From positions 186,001-250,000 of the forward strand of contig JACKEA010000007.1 in assembly GCA_020633235.1 (NCBI GenBank): a stretch of 64,000 bases of DNA, in the 5' to 3' direction. The stretch comes from Polyangiaceae bacterium. GTDB lineage: Bacteria; Myxococcota_A; Polyangia; Polyangiales; Polyangiaceae. Positions 23,827 to 31,872 of this stretch are shown piece by piece (position 1 is the stretch's first letter; each line of letters opens with the position of its first letter). The position numbers and the translations under genes are program-made. The notes under the pieces are model-generated. The model had not been told where the DNA came from. It did not search any database and saw nothing but the letters and a program-made list of their open reading frames with translations.

Positions 23827-24728
23827 CGCGCTCCTCCGATCACCTGCTGGATGGTCGTGTCGTGGCGCTCGCAGTAGTCGCGAAGCCCATCGCGAACCTC
23901 CAGGGCCGCGCAGGGGTTCGAAAAGCTCGCCGTCCCCACCTGCACCGCGCTGGCGCCGGCAAGCAAGAACTCCAGCGCATCCCGCGGGGTGCCGATCCCG
24001 CCGATGGCGATGACCGGGATCTTCAAGGCTCCCACCAGATCCCAAACGATGCGCAAGGCGATGGGCCGAAGCGCTGGGCCGCTGAAGCCGCCGGTGCGAT
24101 TGGCGAGGCGAGGCCGCCGGGTTTCCACGTCGATGCTCATGCCGCGGATGGTGTTGATGGCGGTGATGGCGTCCGCGCCGGCGCCTTCGCTGGCCTTCGC
24201 CACCTCCACGATGTCCCCCGCCTCGGGGCTCATCTTGACCCACAGCGGCAGCTTCGTCGCCTTGCGCACTGCGGAGGTGACCTCGGCGCACATCCGTGGA
24301 TCCTTGCCGAACTCGATGCCGCCGTGAGTCACGTTGGGGCAAGAGACGTTCAGCTCCACCGCGTGCACGCCGCTCTCCCCTTCCAAGCGTTCGGCGATGC
24401 GGACGAAGTCCTCCGTGCTGCTGGCGAAGATGTTCGCCACCACCGTCACGCCGCGCTGTCGGAGCTTGGGCAGCTTCTCCGTGCAGAACGCCTCCACCCC
24501 GACGTTGGCCAAGCCGATGGCGTTGAGCATGCTGGCGGGTGTCTCGCAGATGCGCTCCGGCGCGTTGCCCGCCCGTGGGTGCAGGCTGAGGCCCTTGGTA
24601 CAGATGCCGCCCAGCTCCGCCACGTCGAAGAAGTCGTCGTACTCCAGCCCGTAGCCGAAGGTGCCGGACGCCGTCAGCACCGGGTTCTTCAGCTTCAGGT
24701 TGCCGAGCTCGAGCTCGAGGCGGTTCAT
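23823..24728 (-). CDS. pyrD: Dihydroorotate dehydrogenase B, catalytic subunit
   Basis: 301 aa, class 1B: oxidises dihydroorotate to orotate in pyrimidine synthesis using FMN and passing electrons to the PyrK subunit. Motifs: NPVLTASGTFGYG near the N-terminus, LNVSCPN with the expected catalytic Cys, NTIRGM, and the FMN-phosphate loops VIAIGGIGTPRDALEFLLAGASAVQVGT (two adjacent parts). It is preceded directly by pyrK with a four-base overlap, the standard 1B arrangement. Confidence 0.95.
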   Translation of the reverse strand: MNRLELELGNLKLKNPVLTASGTFGYGLEYDDFFDVAELGGICTKGLSLHPRAGNAPERICETPASMLNAIGLANVGVEAFCTEKLPKLRQRGVTVVANIFASSTEDFVRIAERLEGESGVHAVELNVSCPNVTHGGIEFGKDPRMCAEVTSAVRKATKLPLWVKMSPEAGDIVEVAKASEGAGADAITAINTIRGMSIDVETRRPRLANRTGGFSGPALRPIALRIVWDLVGALKIPVIAIGGIGTPRDALEFLLAGASAVQVGTASFSNPCAALEVRDGLRDYCERHDTTIQQVIGGAR

Positions 24729-25525
24729 GACGGCCTCCGGAACGCTGCCCGCACCGGAGCGTGCTTTTCCTGTTCCCAATCGATGCGCCGAGCATCGATG
24801 CAGGGGCCTTCGGTGCAGGCGTAGAGGTATCCGCCCTCCGCCGTGGGCACCGGGCAGCCCAGGCACACGCCGTAGCCACAGGCCATGGGCGTCTCCAAAG
24901 ACGCCTCGCAAGGGACGTCACGCTCCGCACAGATCTGCGCGACCTTCGCCATCATGCGATCGGGCCCGCAGGTGAACACCTCGTGCCCATCGGACAAGAG
25001 CTCGCCGAGCACGTCCGTGACGCGACCCTTCACGCCGCGAGAGCCGTCTTCCGTGGTGATGCTCAGATCCGAAAGCTCCGCCAGCTCGTCATCGAGAGGC
25101 AGGTCCCGAGCGCTGCGCCCGCCGTACACGGCGATGGGTCGCTCCGAGAGAGTGCGCGCCAAGAACAACAGCGGCGCGATGCCCACGCCGCCACCCACGA
25201 GCACGGCGCGCCGTCCCGGCGTGGGTGCGCGCCACGGCTTGCCCAGCGGCCCGAGCAAGGTGAAGGGCTCCCCCGGCTCCGCCCGCGCCATGCGCGTCGT
25301 GCCTTCTCCGACCACCTTGATCAAGATCGACGGCGTGCGCCCCGCGCTCAGGTAGCTCATGGGCCGCGGTAAGAGCGGGGCCTCGCCCCATTCCGCACCG
25401 CGCACCATGCAGAACTGACCCGGCAGCGCGGTGCTGGCCTCCGGCGCGTCGAAAGTGAGCACGTGATAGGCGTCGCCCATGCTCTCGCGACGCAAGAGCG
25501 GCAGCGTGCGAAGCTCGCGAGCCAC
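24725..25525 (-). CDS. pyrK: Dihydroorotate dehydrogenase B, electron-transfer subunit
   Basis: 266 aa. FAD-binding beta-barrel at the N-terminus (LLPRPMSYLS), NAD-binding domain (VLVGGGVGIAPLLFLA and VFTCGPDRMMAKVA) and a C-terminal 2Fe-2S site with C at CGYGVCLGC and the later CTEGPC. It transfers electrons from the PyrD FMN to NAD. The GTG start at 25525 follows the rimI stop by one base. It is slightly longer than many PyrK proteins but complete. Confidence 0.93.
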   Translation of the reverse strand: MARELRTLPLLRRESMGDAYHVLTFDAPEASTALPGQFCMVRGAEWGEAPLLPRPMSYLSAGRTPSILIKVVGEGTTRMARAEPGEPFTLLGPLGKPWRAPTPGRRAVLVGGGVGIAPLLFLARTLSERPIAVYGGRSARDLPLDDELAELSDLSITTEDGSRGVKGRVTDVLGELLSDGHEVFTCGPDRMMAKVAQICAERDVPCEASLETPMACGYGVCLGCPVPTAEGGYLYACTEGPCIDARRIDWEQEKHAPVRAAFRRPS

Positions 25526-25526
25526 G

Positions 25527-26000
25527 TCACACCTCCGGTAGGGCGATCTCGTCGCGACCTGGAAGGATCTGGCCGCTTTGGGGATCGATGGCGAGCATCA
25601 TCTCGATGGCGTCCTCGGCATTGTCCGCGTAGTAGCCGCGCCGAATCCCCATGGCGCAAAACCCATGGGACCGATACAGGCTGAGCGCCGCCCGGTTCGA
25701 GCGGCGGACCTCCAGTACCACGAGACGCACCCGGTTGGCGCGGGCATGTGTCAAAAGCTCCGCCAACAGCGCCCGCGCCGCACCGCACCGCCGGTGGTCG
25801 GGATGCGTCGCCACGTTGATCACGTGCAGCTCGTCCGCTACGGCCCACGCGAGCAGGAACGCCACCACCGGATCGCCGGCGGTCCAGATCCGCGCCCACG
25901 ACCGCGCGAGCTCCGCGTCCACGTCCAGCTCCTGGTCGCCCAGGCCGGCGATCTCCACGACGCGCGCGCGATCCGCAGGGTCCATCGGGCGAACGAGCAT
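25527..26000 (-). CDS. rimI: Ribosomal-protein-alanine N-acetyltransferase-like GNAT
   Basis: 157 aa GNAT acetyltransferase: acetyl-CoA loop in VATHPDHRRCGAARALL and the RimI signature LEVRRSNRAALSLYRSHGF followed by RRGYYADNAEDAIEMML. RimI acetylates the N-terminus of ribosomal protein S18. It is the first gene of the operon leading into pyrK; a dispersed repeat copy lies 40 bp upstream of the start. Confidence 0.88.
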   Translation of the reverse strand: MLVRPMDPADRARVVEIAGLGDQELDVDAELARSWARIWTAGDPVVAFLLAWAVADELHVINVATHPDHRRCGAARALLAELLTHARANRVRLVVLEVRRSNRAALSLYRSHGFCAMGIRRGYYADNAEDAIEMMLAIDPQSGQILPGRDEIALPEV

Positions 26001-26040
26001 GGAGGCCCAAGCCTTCTCCGAGCGGGCCCTCGCTGCAAGT

Positions 26041-26062
26041 TTTGTTGGTCCGGCGCGATACC
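26041..26062. repeat. Dispersed 20-bp repeat (inverted orientation)
   Basis: TTTGTTGGTCCGGCGCGATA plus CC; intergenic between the end of cheA and rimI. Confidence 0.75.
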
Positions 26063-26072
26063 GTCGCGGTTC

Positions 26073-28019
26073 TCACTGCCCGGCTTGCCACACGCGCGCC
26101 GCCACTGCCTGAGCGTCGAGGGCGAACGCGAGCGCGCCGTCACGGCGCAGCACGGCGGCACTGAACGGCACCCGTTCGGATCGCAGCCGCGGCAAGGGCC
26201 GGAGGTGTACTTCCTCGACTGCGCCCACCGCGTCCACGCCCACCACGGTGCGTTCGTCGCCCTGCAAAACCAGCTCCACGCCCAGCGGCGACGCCGCATT
26301 CGGCGGCAGGCCCAGGCACGCCGCCAAGGAAACCACTGGTTGTCGCACTCGGAGCACGCGTCCGGAGAAGCGCAGGGGCAACGCGAAGCTCCGGCCCGCG
26401 GCGTCCACCCACACCACGTCCACCACGGAACGTTCGATGGGCACTTCCAGCGTGGCCGTGACGCCGCTTCCGGCGCGCGTGCTGAGGCGCAACGAGCCGC
26501 CCAGACGGTGCGCCACGCTCTCCGCCAAATCCAGGCCGATGCCGCGCCCGGCCAGCACGTCGGCCCGGGACTGCGTGGTGAGACCGGGCAGGAACAGCAG
26601 GCTCAAGAGCTCGTCGTCCGTCGCGGAGGAGAGCGTCGCGGGGTTGAGCGCGCCGCGCTCGAGCGCCAGGGTCTTGAGCGCATCGATGTCGATGCCGCGG
26701 CCGTCGTCCGCCACGGAGATGCGCAGCCAGTCGCCCACCCGCTCGGCCCGCAAGGAGATGGTGCCCACCGTCGGCTTGCCTCGGGTCGCGCGGTCCGCGG
26801 TGCTCTCGATGCCGTGCGCCAGGGCGTTCTTCGCGAGCTGCAGCAAGGGGTCGAACAGCCGCTCTGCGACCACTCGATCCACGGGCGTCTCTTCACAGTC
26901 GATCACCACGCGCACCAAGCGGCTCTCTCGCGTGGCAAAGCCCTCCGCCGCCCGCGCCACCCGTTCGAGGAGCTCGCGCACGGCGCTCCGCTGCAAGCTG
27001 GACAGGGACGTGCGCATCTCCCGCGCGCGCCACTGCACGGCATCCGCGGTGCGTCGCAGCCCGGTTCCGGAACGCTCCGCGCGATCCGCCACGTCTCCCA
27101 GCACGTGGGCCGCCTGCTCGATACGCGACAGCGCCGTGGCCGGCGCGCCCCACGGCCGCGCGGGGCCGATCTGGCGCAGCGCTTCCAGCAAGCTCGCGCG
27201 CTCGCCGCGGAGCGTGGACGCCGTCGCGCGGGTGCGATCCGCACGCAACCCCAGGGCGTCGCGCAGCTGATCCACTTGCTCCACCCGCGACAAGAGCGTC
27301 TCGATCGTCTGCGCCGGAATGCGCAGCACCGCGTCCACGCTCTCGGCCTCCGGCGGCGCGCGGCTCGGCCGCAGCGACGGCGGCAAGGACACGCCTCTCG
27401 ACAGCTTGGCCAGCGCTTCCGCCGGATCTTCCAAGAACAACGCGAGCACGGAACGGTGCTTCGCGAGATCGTCCACCACGCGCGTGTTGCCCGCGTCCCG
27501 CGCTTCTTTCAGCCGCGCTTCCAAGCCGTGGCAGTACCAGGCCGTCGCTTCGTCACCGACGGCGGCGGCGGCGCCTTTCACCGAGTGCACCGTGCGGAAC
27601 GCGATCTCGAGGCGCTCGCGATCGTCGCCGTCTTCGATGGCCTCGTCGAGCTGAGCCAGGCGGTCGCCCATGGCGGCGCGGTATTCCGCCGCGAACGCCG
27701 GATCGACCGGCGCAGCGGTCATGCCCATGGGCGGCGTGGGCCACGCCGTCGTGAGCGCCGGACGTCCGGCTCGGAGCCGCTCCACCGCCCCGCCGAGCAC
27801 CTCCGCCGCGACGGCCACCACGGCCACATCCCCGCGCCGGAGCTGGGCGCCGTAGTTTCCGAGGGCCAGCGCCAGCTCGGTGTGGCCGGCCATCGCCGCC
27901 GACCCGCGCAGGGCGTGAAACGCCGCTCGCACTTCTTCCGGCTCCGGAGTCTCCGCCGCGAAGACGCTCCCCCTGCGTTCGATCTCGTCGGCCAGGAGGA
28001 GGTCGAGCTTGCCGCTCAC
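26073..28019 (-). CDS. CheA-type histidine kinase with two Hpt-like segments
   Basis: 648 aa. Two HPt-type helices: H35 in AAFHALRGSAAM and H145 in RTVHSVKGAA. Then a dimerisation region, the HATPase domain (N-box KNALAHGIES, G1 VADDGRGIDI, G2 GRGIGLDLAES) and a C-terminal CheW-like domain (about residues 505-648). No P2 domain is obvious. It is the kinase of the chemosensory array; its start overlaps the MCP-like gene by four bases. Having two phosphorylatable His is uncommon. The ending ARVWQAGQ is normal. Confidence 0.88.
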   Translation of the reverse strand: MSGKLDLLLADEIERRGSVFAAETPEPEEVRAAFHALRGSAAMAGHTELALALGNYGAQLRRGDVAVVAVAAEVLGGAVERLRAGRPALTTAWPTPPMGMTAAPVDPAFAAEYRAAMGDRLAQLDEAIEDGDDRERLEIAFRTVHSVKGAAAAVGDEATAWYCHGLEARLKEARDAGNTRVVDDLAKHRSVLALFLEDPAEALAKLSRGVSLPPSLRPSRAPPEAESVDAVLRIPAQTIETLLSRVEQVDQLRDALGLRADRTRATASTLRGERASLLEALRQIGPARPWGAPATALSRIEQAAHVLGDVADRAERSGTGLRRTADAVQWRAREMRTSLSSLQRSAVRELLERVARAAEGFATRESRLVRVVIDCEETPVDRVVAERLFDPLLQLAKNALAHGIESTADRATRGKPTVGTISLRAERVGDWLRISVADDGRGIDIDALKTLALERGALNPATLSSATDDELLSLLFLPGLTTQSRADVLAGRGIGLDLAESVAHRLGGSLRLSTRAGSGVTATLEVPIERSVVDVVWVDAAGRSFALPLRFSGRVLRVRQPVVSLAACLGLPPNAASPLGVELVLQGDERTVVGVDAVGAVEEVHLRPLPRLRSERVPFSAAVLRRDGALAFALDAQAVAARVWQAGQ

Positions 28020-28792
28020 TCCCGCTCCTCGCCCCCGCGTCGATCCAGCTCCTTCAGCAGCCCCAACAGCGGGCGCAAGGTCGGCCCCAACGCGCGCAGC
28101 ACGAACCCCCGCTGCGGCTTCTCGGCGAGCTTGGACAGCGCGCCCAACAGACCGCGCGCGTGATCCGCAACTTGCGCCACCAACCGTGCCGTCTCGGGAT
28201 CCGAGCCGGTGGTGCTCCGCAGCACACGACCGAGCTCCACCACTTGGCCATGGGCGGTGCGCTGCGCGGCTTGCACGCGTAAGAGCTCCTGCGACAGATC
28301 CGAAGCCCGCTGCCGCGCCAGCTCCAGATCGGCGTCCAAGGCGCCCCGCTCTTCTTCGAGCTGCGCCAAGATGCCGTCGAGCTCGCCCAGTCCTTCCAGG
28401 CCGGCGTGAGCGATCTCGCGCACTTCTTCCGCCACCAGCACCAAGGCCCGCCCTTTCGCTTCCCCCAGGCGAGAGCCCTCCAAGCCCGCGTTGAGCGCCA
28501 CCAGCTTCACACGCTCCAGGGCGTCCTTCACCCGACTGACCATGCCCTCGGCGTCCCGCCCGCGAGCGTGGAGCAACCGCGCGCGGTCCGTGGCCGCGTC
28601 CAAAGAGCTCTTCTGCTGCGCCGCGACGGCGCCCACGCCTTGAGCCGCCCCCAGCGCGGTCTCCGACGAGTTCTGCGCGCCGTCTTGGGCGCGCAGCAAG
28701 AGCGCGTCGTCCAGGCCGTTGCGCGCCGTCCCGGGCTCCCCAGCGCTCAGGGAGTCGCGCACGCGATCGAGCACCAGGTCCACCAGGCTCAT
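28016..28792 (-). CDS. Soluble methyl-accepting chemotaxis-like protein
   Basis: 258 aa, no membrane segment. The tip of the signalling hairpin is recognisable as ERVKLVALNAGLEGSRLGEAKGRALVLVAEEVREIA (positions about 125-160), close to the canonical MCP tip, with long coiled-coil arms. There is no sensor domain, so input must come from a partner. Consensus methylation sites are not evident, in keeping with the absence of CheR and CheB in this operon. The start at 28792 overlaps the CheW-like gene by four bases. Confidence 0.8.
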   Translation of the reverse strand: MSLVDLVLDRVRDSLSAGEPGTARNGLDDALLLRAQDGAQNSSETALGAAQGVGAVAAQQKSSLDAATDRARLLHARGRDAEGMVSRVKDALERVKLVALNAGLEGSRLGEAKGRALVLVAEEVREIAHAGLEGLGELDGILAQLEEERGALDADLELARQRASDLSQELLRVQAAQRTAHGQVVELGRVLRSTTGSDPETARLVAQVADHARGLLGALSKLAEKPQRGFVLRALGPTLRPLLGLLKELDRRGGEERE

Positions 28793-29142
28793 GCCTCGCC
28801 TCCTTCTCGCACTCGGGAAAGCTCCGCCGAAAGGCTCAACAGCGGAACCCGCTGACCTTCCACCAACACGCCGCCCTCCGCGGCCTCGAAGAACCCGGTC
28901 CGCTCCACCGCGACACCGCTCAGCGCGATCGTCTCGCCGTCCACCTCGCACAGCACGGCATGCGCGTCTTCCCCCAGCGGGACCGCCGTCACCACCCGCC
29001 CGTCCCAGGTCGACAGCGGCGTGCCGTCCCCGGGCACCCGGGTGATGGGCAGGGTGTGGATGATCCGCTGGGTGATCGCGCTGGGCAGGAAGTGCCTCGA
29101 GCCGCGCGCCATCAGGATGATGCCGGCCTCTCGCGCCGGCAT
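28789..29142 (-). CDS. CheW-like scaffold protein
   Basis: 117 aa, shorter than usual CheW (about 150). It has the two-barrel-like strands of the family: RHFLPSAITQRIIHTLPITRVPG (the AxxV..V.. region) and VLCEVDGETIALSGVAVERTG, ending with LVEGQRVPLLSL. It would couple the soluble MCP to CheA. The start (TGATG) overlaps the stop of the response-regulator gene; longer upstream starts lie within that gene and were rejected. Confidence 0.7.
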   Translation of the reverse strand: MPAREAGIILMARGSRHFLPSAITQRIIHTLPITRVPGDGTPLSTWDGRVVTAVPLGEDAHAVLCEVDGETIALSGVAVERTGFFEAAEGGVLVEGQRVPLLSLSAELSRVREGGEA

Positions 29143-30527
29143 CAGGCGGCCTTGCGACGCACGATGCGTGAATTCAAGAACTGGTAGATGATCTTGCACA
29201 CTTCGAAGGAGCTGCCCTGCATGGTGTCGACGATCTCGCGCACCGTGCTTTCGCCATCTATCGCGTCGAGCACGGCTTGCTCGCGCCGAGTGAGCTGAGT
29301 GTCCTCGCTCAGGTTTTCGATGGCTCCGGGATCCTTGTACAGCACTTCCTCGAAATCGAACGTGCCTTCGATCAGCCGCCACTCGTCCACACGACGGAAG
29401 CCTTCCATCACCAGTGCACCGATGGAAAGCGCCAAGCGCGTGGTCGACTGCTCCAAGGGCAAACCCACGGTGAAGGTGAAGCGCCCCGTCTTCCAGCGCA
29501 CCACCTCGTACACCAGCTCCGAGGTCTGCCGTGTGAGCGCATGGGTGATGGCTTCCTGCTCCACCAACCCGAGCTCCAGCAAGCGCTCTCCCAAGAGCCG
29601 CGCCGTGCCCGTTCGCTGGGCCACTACGGTATCGAGGTCCTCGCGGTTGATGGCGCCGGACTCGATCAGGTAGCGCCCCAGCAAGAACTCGTCCCGCACG
29701 CCGCGGGAGGCCGCGAGATCCACGTTGCCCTCGCGTACGTACAGCGTGATCTCCGCCTTGCGGTTCGAGACCACCAGCGCCCCGGTCTGACGCTGCAGGT
29801 GCAAGAGCTGCAGGATTTCCGCGATGGAGATCACGGAAATGTCGCCGGCCAGCACCTCCTGGGTGTCCGCCCCGAAATCCAGCGTGCGGAGCAAGCTGGT
29901 GAGGGCGCCCATGGTGTCCGCCGTCACGGCGTCCTGCACCGCGGACAGAACGATGGCTTCGTCCACCCCCGCTTCCTCGTGCAGCTTGGGCATGATCACC
30001 CGCGCCAGCGCCGAGGCGAACTCGTCCGCGGTCTGCTGTCGCCGGATCGCCGGGTCCTCGCTCGGCACCAGGGAGCTCGGCGCGAAGCTGTCGGCGACGG
30101 TCTCCTCGTCCGGCATGGTGTCGCCGTCGGGAACCGGCCGCGCGCGCCCCTCTTCCTGCTTCTTGAGGGCGCCCTCCACCACCGCCACCAAGCCGCGGGC
30201 ATCGAAGGGCTTGGTGATGGCGTCGATGGCGCCGGTCTGCTGCACGAACTGCCCACGGATCTTGTCGCCCTTGGCGCTCATCAGCACCACGGGCAGGTTC
30301 CGCCGCTCGGCGTTGTTCCGAAGCTCGCGGCAGAACTGATAGCCGTTCATCCGCGGCATCACGAAGTCGAGCAGGACGAGGTCCACCTCCGCGCCTGCGT
30401 CGAGCTTTTCGAGCGCATCTTGCCCGTCTTCCGCCGTAACGGTCTCGAATGCCCGTGCCTCCAAGATGGACGTCACCACCTTGCGGATGGTCGGGCTGTC
30501 ATCGACGACGAGGATTCTCGCTCCCAT
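29142..30527 (-). CDS. Response regulator with DUF4388 (PATAN) output
   Basis: 461 aa from ATG 30527. The receiver domain is complete: D9/D10 acidic pair (LVVDDSP), phosphorylation site D54 in VLLDFVMPRMNG, S84 and K106 (ITKPFD). After a linker, DUF4388/PATAN occupies about residues 225-330 (LAGDISVISIAEILQLLHLQ, TGALVVSN), then a winged-helix-like tail (QAVLDAIDGESTVREIVDTM). Such proteins are typical of delta-proteobacterial and cyanobacterial signalling. It is first in the operon and probably the phosphoacceptor for the CheA encoded three genes downstream. Confidence 0.88.
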   Translation of the reverse strand: MGARILVVDDSPTIRKVVTSILEARAFETVTAEDGQDALEKLDAGAEVDLVLLDFVMPRMNGYQFCRELRNNAERRNLPVVLMSAKGDKIRGQFVQQTGAIDAITKPFDARGLVAVVEGALKKQEEGRARPVPDGDTMPDEETVADSFAPSSLVPSEDPAIRRQQTADEFASALARVIMPKLHEEAGVDEAIVLSAVQDAVTADTMGALTSLLRTLDFGADTQEVLAGDISVISIAEILQLLHLQRQTGALVVSNRKAEITLYVREGNVDLAASRGVRDEFLLGRYLIESGAINREDLDTVVAQRTGTARLLGERLLELGLVEQEAITHALTRQTSELVYEVVRWKTGRFTFTVGLPLEQSTTRLALSIGALVMEGFRRVDEWRLIEGTFDFEEVLYKDPGAIENLSEDTQLTRREQAVLDAIDGESTVREIVDTMQGSSFEVCKIIYQFLNSRIVRRKAA

Positions 30528-30639
30528 TCGCCTCGGAGCGAGCATCGTGCTGGGTCCGGAGTCGAGACGCAAGGCTTCACTTTTGTGAAGCTTTTCCGGC
30601 TGGGCGGCGTGGCGCCGAAGCCTCGGCTACACTGGCGAG

Positions 30640-30807
30640 ATGCTCCCGAAAAAGTCCAAAACACGTGAGCGCCGCGGGCAAATCGTTCCCACGGAGCTGC
30701 CTGTCTTCAGCGAGCTCGAGCGCCGGGGCCTGGTCGTCGTGATGGGGGAGCGGGGTGGTTCCGCGCCGAACCAACAAAAGAAGCGGAAGACCAAGCCCCA
30801 GCGCTGA
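30640..30807 (+). CDS. Possible small basic protein (55 aa) carrying the dispersed repeat
   Basis: ATG-to-TGA frame divergent from the response regulator. It has Lys/Arg-rich ends (PKKSKTRERRG; QQKKRKTKPQR) and a hydrophobic middle (PVFSELERRGLVVVMGERGG). The interspersed repeat at 30757-30776 is read in frame as GGSAPNQQ. Similar basic small ORFs are common in Myxococcota, but without comparison this could be non-coding. Confidence 0.4.
   Translation: MLPKKSKTRERRGQIVPTELPVFSELERRGLVVVMGERGGSAPNQQKKRKTKPQR
30757..30776. repeat. Dispersed 20-bp repeat inside a small ORF
   Basis: GGTTCCGCGCCGAACCAACA, one mismatch from the 20280 copy. It reads GGSAPNQ in the frame of the 30640 ORF. Confidence 0.8.
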
Positions 30808-30820
30808 GCACAGGGAGGGG

Positions 30821-31162
30821 TCAGAAGACGTCGCTGGAGCAGTCGCCGGGGGAGCAGGTGGCGGTGCAGTTGGGGTTGCCGAGGCAGGCCTGGGAGCAGC
30901 CGCCCCCTTCGCAGGTGAAGTCGCAGGTCGCGCCCGGGGAACAGGACTGGGAGCAGCCGCCGCCTTGGCAGGCCACGGTGCAGCTCGAGCCCGAGGCGCA
31001 CTGCTGGGAACAGCCGCCCTTGCTGCACACGAAATCGCAGGTGGCGTCCTTCGCGCAGCTACAGTTGCCGTCGGAACAGACGGCGTCCTCGTTGGATTCG
31101 CTGCTACAGCCGATGACGCCGAGCGCGGACACGAGGGACAGGATCAGAACCAAGCTCTTCAT
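30821..31162 (-). CDS. Cys-rich repeat lipoprotein
   Basis: 113 aa; signal MKSLVLILSLVSALGVIGC (C19 lipidated). The mature domain is about 20% Cys in repeats of roughly 18 residues: CDFVCSKGGCSQQCASG, CTVACQGGGCSQSCSPG, CDFTCEGGGCSQACLG. The regular spacing suggests a disulphide-stapled beta-helix on the cell surface. Function unknown. Confidence 0.75.
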   Translation of the reverse strand: MKSLVLILSLVSALGVIGCSSESNEDAVCSDGNCSCAKDATCDFVCSKGGCSQQCASGSSCTVACQGGGCSQSCSPGATCDFTCEGGGCSQACLGNPNCTATCSPGDCSSDVF

Positions 31163-31283
31163 TCGCTAGCCTCCTTGGAGGCAGCTTCAGCAGGGTGCGT
31201 GCCAGCGCAGGAACGCGGAGATCTTGCGGCTTCCTTCGATGGCGTGGCGGGGCGCAACCGACCACCACGGTGGGCTCCGGCCT

Positions 31284-31829
31284 TCAGCGCGGCTTGCAGC
31301 TCAAGCTCGAGAGGATCTTCACGATGGCGTCTTCGTCGCGCCCCCGCTGGCCGCCGGCGATGGTCTCCGCCAACCCCAGCACCACGCGCTCCTCGAAGGG
31401 CAACAGCGCCCGGTAGTGGATCCAGTCCGGCGACGTGGGCCCCGGCCGCCAGCGGTACACCAAGAGCGTGCCGTCGTGGCCGCTCGCCGACAGCGGCTGC
31501 TCGGCGATCAGGGCGAAGTCGTGGCGATCCCCCCAGGCGGCCTCGGTGCGGCGTTTCTCGGCATCCACGGCGTCGTCCAGCTCGCCGTCGTGCTCCTCCA
31601 ACATCACCGTCGATAGCGCCCGAGTGCCCGCCGGCATCGTCGAGAATTCCGCGATGTGATCCGGCATCGGCTTGGCCACGCGGGTCCAGCCCTCCGGCAA
31701 CGTGGCATCGCAGCTCAGCGTGACCGGGCGCTGGGCCACCGGGGCTGCGCTCGCCATCGGCTTGGGCGTCGGACGCTCGTCACACCCGAAGAGCAAGAAG
31801 AGCGCGAGGACTGCCAGCGGTTTCCGCAT
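31284..31829 (-). CDS. Lipoprotein, unknown function
   Basis: 181 aa; signal MRKPLAVLALFLLFGC (C16). The mature part starts with a Pro/Ala linker and then a globular domain (LPEGWTRVAKPMPDHIAEF, MPAGTRALSTVMLEEHDGEL, HDGTLLVYRWRPGP) that alternates strands and helices, ending SSLSCKPR with a Cys that may pair with the one at SCDATLP. No family recognised. A dispersed repeat copy lies immediately upstream. Confidence 0.65.
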   Translation of the reverse strand: MRKPLAVLALFLLFGCDERPTPKPMASAAPVAQRPVTLSCDATLPEGWTRVAKPMPDHIAEFSTMPAGTRALSTVMLEEHDGELDDAVDAEKRRTEAAWGDRHDFALIAEQPLSASGHDGTLLVYRWRPGPTSPDWIHYRALLPFEERVVLGLAETIAGGQRGRDEDAIVKILSSLSCKPR

Positions 31830-31831
31830 GA

Positions 31832-31851
31832 TTTTCGGTCCGGCGCGAATC
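31832..31851. repeat. Dispersed 20-bp repeat (inverted)
   Basis: TTTTCGGTCCGGCGCGAATC, between the lipoprotein start (31829) and the aspS stop (31873). Confidence 0.7.
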
Positions 31852-31872
31852 CCGTCCCGCGCCGGACGTCGC

